Below, one piece after another: positions 63,108 to 64,000 of a stretch of 64,000 nt of DNA. The stretch covers positions 1-64,000 of the forward strand of contig NZ_JABACJ020000029.1 in NCBI RefSeq assembly GCF_012524165.2, in the 5' to 3' direction. How positions within the stretch are numbered: the first letter of the stretch is position 1; each line of letters starts with the position of its first letter. A program made the position numbers and the translations under genes. Source of the stretch: Faecalicatena faecalis (GTDB lineage Bacteria; Bacillota; Clostridia; Lachnospirales; Lachnospiraceae). Below the pieces are notes generated by a model. The model was not told the DNA's origin. It was given only the letters and a program-made list of their open reading frames with translations, and did no database searches.

Positions 63108-63620
63108 ATGATAAAAGAGATACTGTTATTAGGAAACGAGAAGCTTTATGAGCCAAGCACAGAGGTTCAGAGAAGTAAACTGGAGGGCCTTAGCCAGGTA
63201 ATTCAGGACCTGCATGATACCCTGATGGATTTCCGGGAAAAATACCACGCAGGCCGTGCAGTTGCCGCACCACAGATCGGGGTGCAGAAGAGAATGCTGT
63301 ATATGTACATTGACCAGCCAGTCGTGTTCATCAATCCAAGTCTGGAATTCCCGGATGATGAAAAGATGGAAGTGATGGATGACTGTATGTCTTTCCCAGG
63401 ACTTCTGGTAAAGGTCGAGCGGTACAAACGCTGCATCATCCATTATAAAGATGAGAACTGGAACGATTGTGAGATGAGCCTGGAGGGAAATCTGTCAGAG
63501 CTTTTACAGCATGAGTATGACCATCTGGATGGAATACTGGCTGTGATGCGGGCAAAGGATGACAAGTCTTTGTTCCTGAAAGCGGGGATAGACCAGGCAC
63601 AGGCTTTGTCAGAGAGATAG
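63108..63620 (+). CDS. def: Peptide deformylase
   Basis: The 170-residue protein has the three deformylase motifs: GRAVAAPQIG (motif I, G-x-G-x-A-A-P-Q type), DDCMS (motif II, where E-G-C-L-S is usual) and QHEYDHLDG (motif III, H-E-x-x-H). Cys and the two His bind the catalytic metal. It removes the formyl group from new proteins. Motif II differs at E, G and L, a change seen in some Firmicute type deformylases; metal ligands are kept, so activity is likely. Confidence 0.9.
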   Translation: MIKEILLLGNEKLYEPSTEVQRSKLEGLSQVIQDLHDTLMDFREKYHAGRAVAAPQIGVQKRMLYMYIDQPVVFINPSLEFPDDEKMEVMDDCMSFPGLLVKVERYKRCIIHYKDENWNDCEMSLEGNLSELLQHEYDHLDGILAVMRAKDDKSLFLKAGIDQAQALSER

Positions 63621-63669
63621 TGACCAGGACAGACACAGCGGTTCAGTAGGAACAGGTAAGGGGAAGCTT

Positions 63670-64000
63670 ATGGATTTTTATAAAAGAGCGGCTCTCGTAT
63701 GTCAGCAGATTCCCAGGGGAAAGGCAGCTAGCTATGGACAGATTGCCCTGTTATGTGGAAAACCGAAGAATGCAAGACAGGTCGGTTACGCCTTAAGCCA
63801 CGGACTTGCAGGAGAAGATGTACCGGCCCACCGCGTCGTAAACGCAAAAGGCATCTTAAGCGGTGCAGCGGCATTTGCCACGGCGGACCTTCAGAAACAG
63901 ATGCTGCAGCACGAGGGTGTGGAAGTATTCTGGACAGAAGATGGCTGGCGGGTGGACTTAAAAAAGGATGGCTGGAAGAATACGATGGAGGATGCATTGT
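63670..64000 (+). CDS. Alkyltransferase-like (ATL) DNA-binding protein, partial
   Basis: The frame starts at ATG 63670 after AAGGGG and runs out of the window without a stop, giving 110 residues. It matches the DNA-binding domain of O6-alkylguanine-DNA alkyltransferases: IPRGKAASYGQIA, NARQVGYAL and then PAHRVVNAKG. Active enzymes read PCHRV; here the Cys is Ala, so alkyl transfer cannot occur. ATL proteins bind alkylated bases, flip them and hand the lesion to nucleotide excision repair. It follows def by ~50 bases. Confidence 0.88.
   Translation, partial: MDFYKRAALVCQQIPRGKAASYGQIALLCGKPKNARQVGYALSHGLAGEDVPAHRVVNAKGILSGAAAFATADLQKQMLQHEGVEVFWTEDGWRVDLKKDGWKNTMEDAL

Overview
The window looks like chromosomal DNA of a gut-type Firmicute, most likely a Lachnospiraceae (Clostridium cluster XIVa) relative. 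The basis is the gene set: the gdpP-rplI-dnaB order, a MutS2, an RlmD of the clostridial type, strong AGGAGG-type ribosome sites, a type I-C CRISPR system, and ICE modules typical of that family. Family-level placement is inference; no 16S sequence is present.

Layout. 1-107 is the 3' end of a 23S rRNA gene, with a terminator and no 5S gene behind it. 384-11404 is metabolic: a DUF1963 protein, a split aconitase X plus an old-yellow-enzyme/dienoyl-CoA-reductase-like flavoprotein facing a TetR regulator, a cold shock gene with a structured leader, and a LysR regulator divergent from an NhaC-type antiporter, an asparaginase-II-type amidohydrolase and an EamA transporter. 11592-28651 is core: AI-2E-family permease, gdpP, rplI, dnaB, a MerR-like regulator, a 56-residue 2[4Fe-4S] ferredoxin, a sugar-binding-type lipoprotein, a two-component system, mutS2, an HtrA-like protein that has lost its whole catalytic triad, a YhaM-like exoribonuclease and rlmD.

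28343-43234 is an accretion of mobile DNA at the 3' end of rlmD. The host reading frame crosses into element DNA at codon 452, and two orphan copies of the last 14 codons of an rlmD-like gene (HVETV...RK.Q-stop) lie at 41168 and 43193. The first segment holds a small HTH regulator, a structured intergenic region, SymE-like and ParA/ParB genes, a broken large serine recombinase, a group II intron tail, and a LysR-controlled nine-gene redox operon built from three cyclophilin-like/flavodoxin pairs plus a hydrolase, an MFS exporter and an aldo-keto reductase. The second segment, about 2 kb between the two orphan rlmD ends, holds only a two-gene unit: a HEPN-motif protein and an HNH-motif protein. 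This is the best candidate here for an undescribed defence system. Beyond it lie a membrane-anchored protein of unknown fold, a YhcG-type PDDEXK nuclease and an SRA-like/Tudor-like protein, so 41-46.5 kb reads as an AT-rich defence island.

46573-57203 is a complete type I-C CRISPR-Cas locus (cas3-cas5-cas8c-cas7-cas4-cas1-cas2) with an array at each end. Both arrays have homologous leaders but different, stem-altered repeats, and a vestige of the cas2 3' end precedes the first leader, which suggests that two tandem loci have collapsed into one. 57204-64000 returns to ordinary content: a hybrid histidine kinase, an IS256-family element, a MATE exporter, peptide deformylase and, cut by the window end, an alkyltransferase-like protein.
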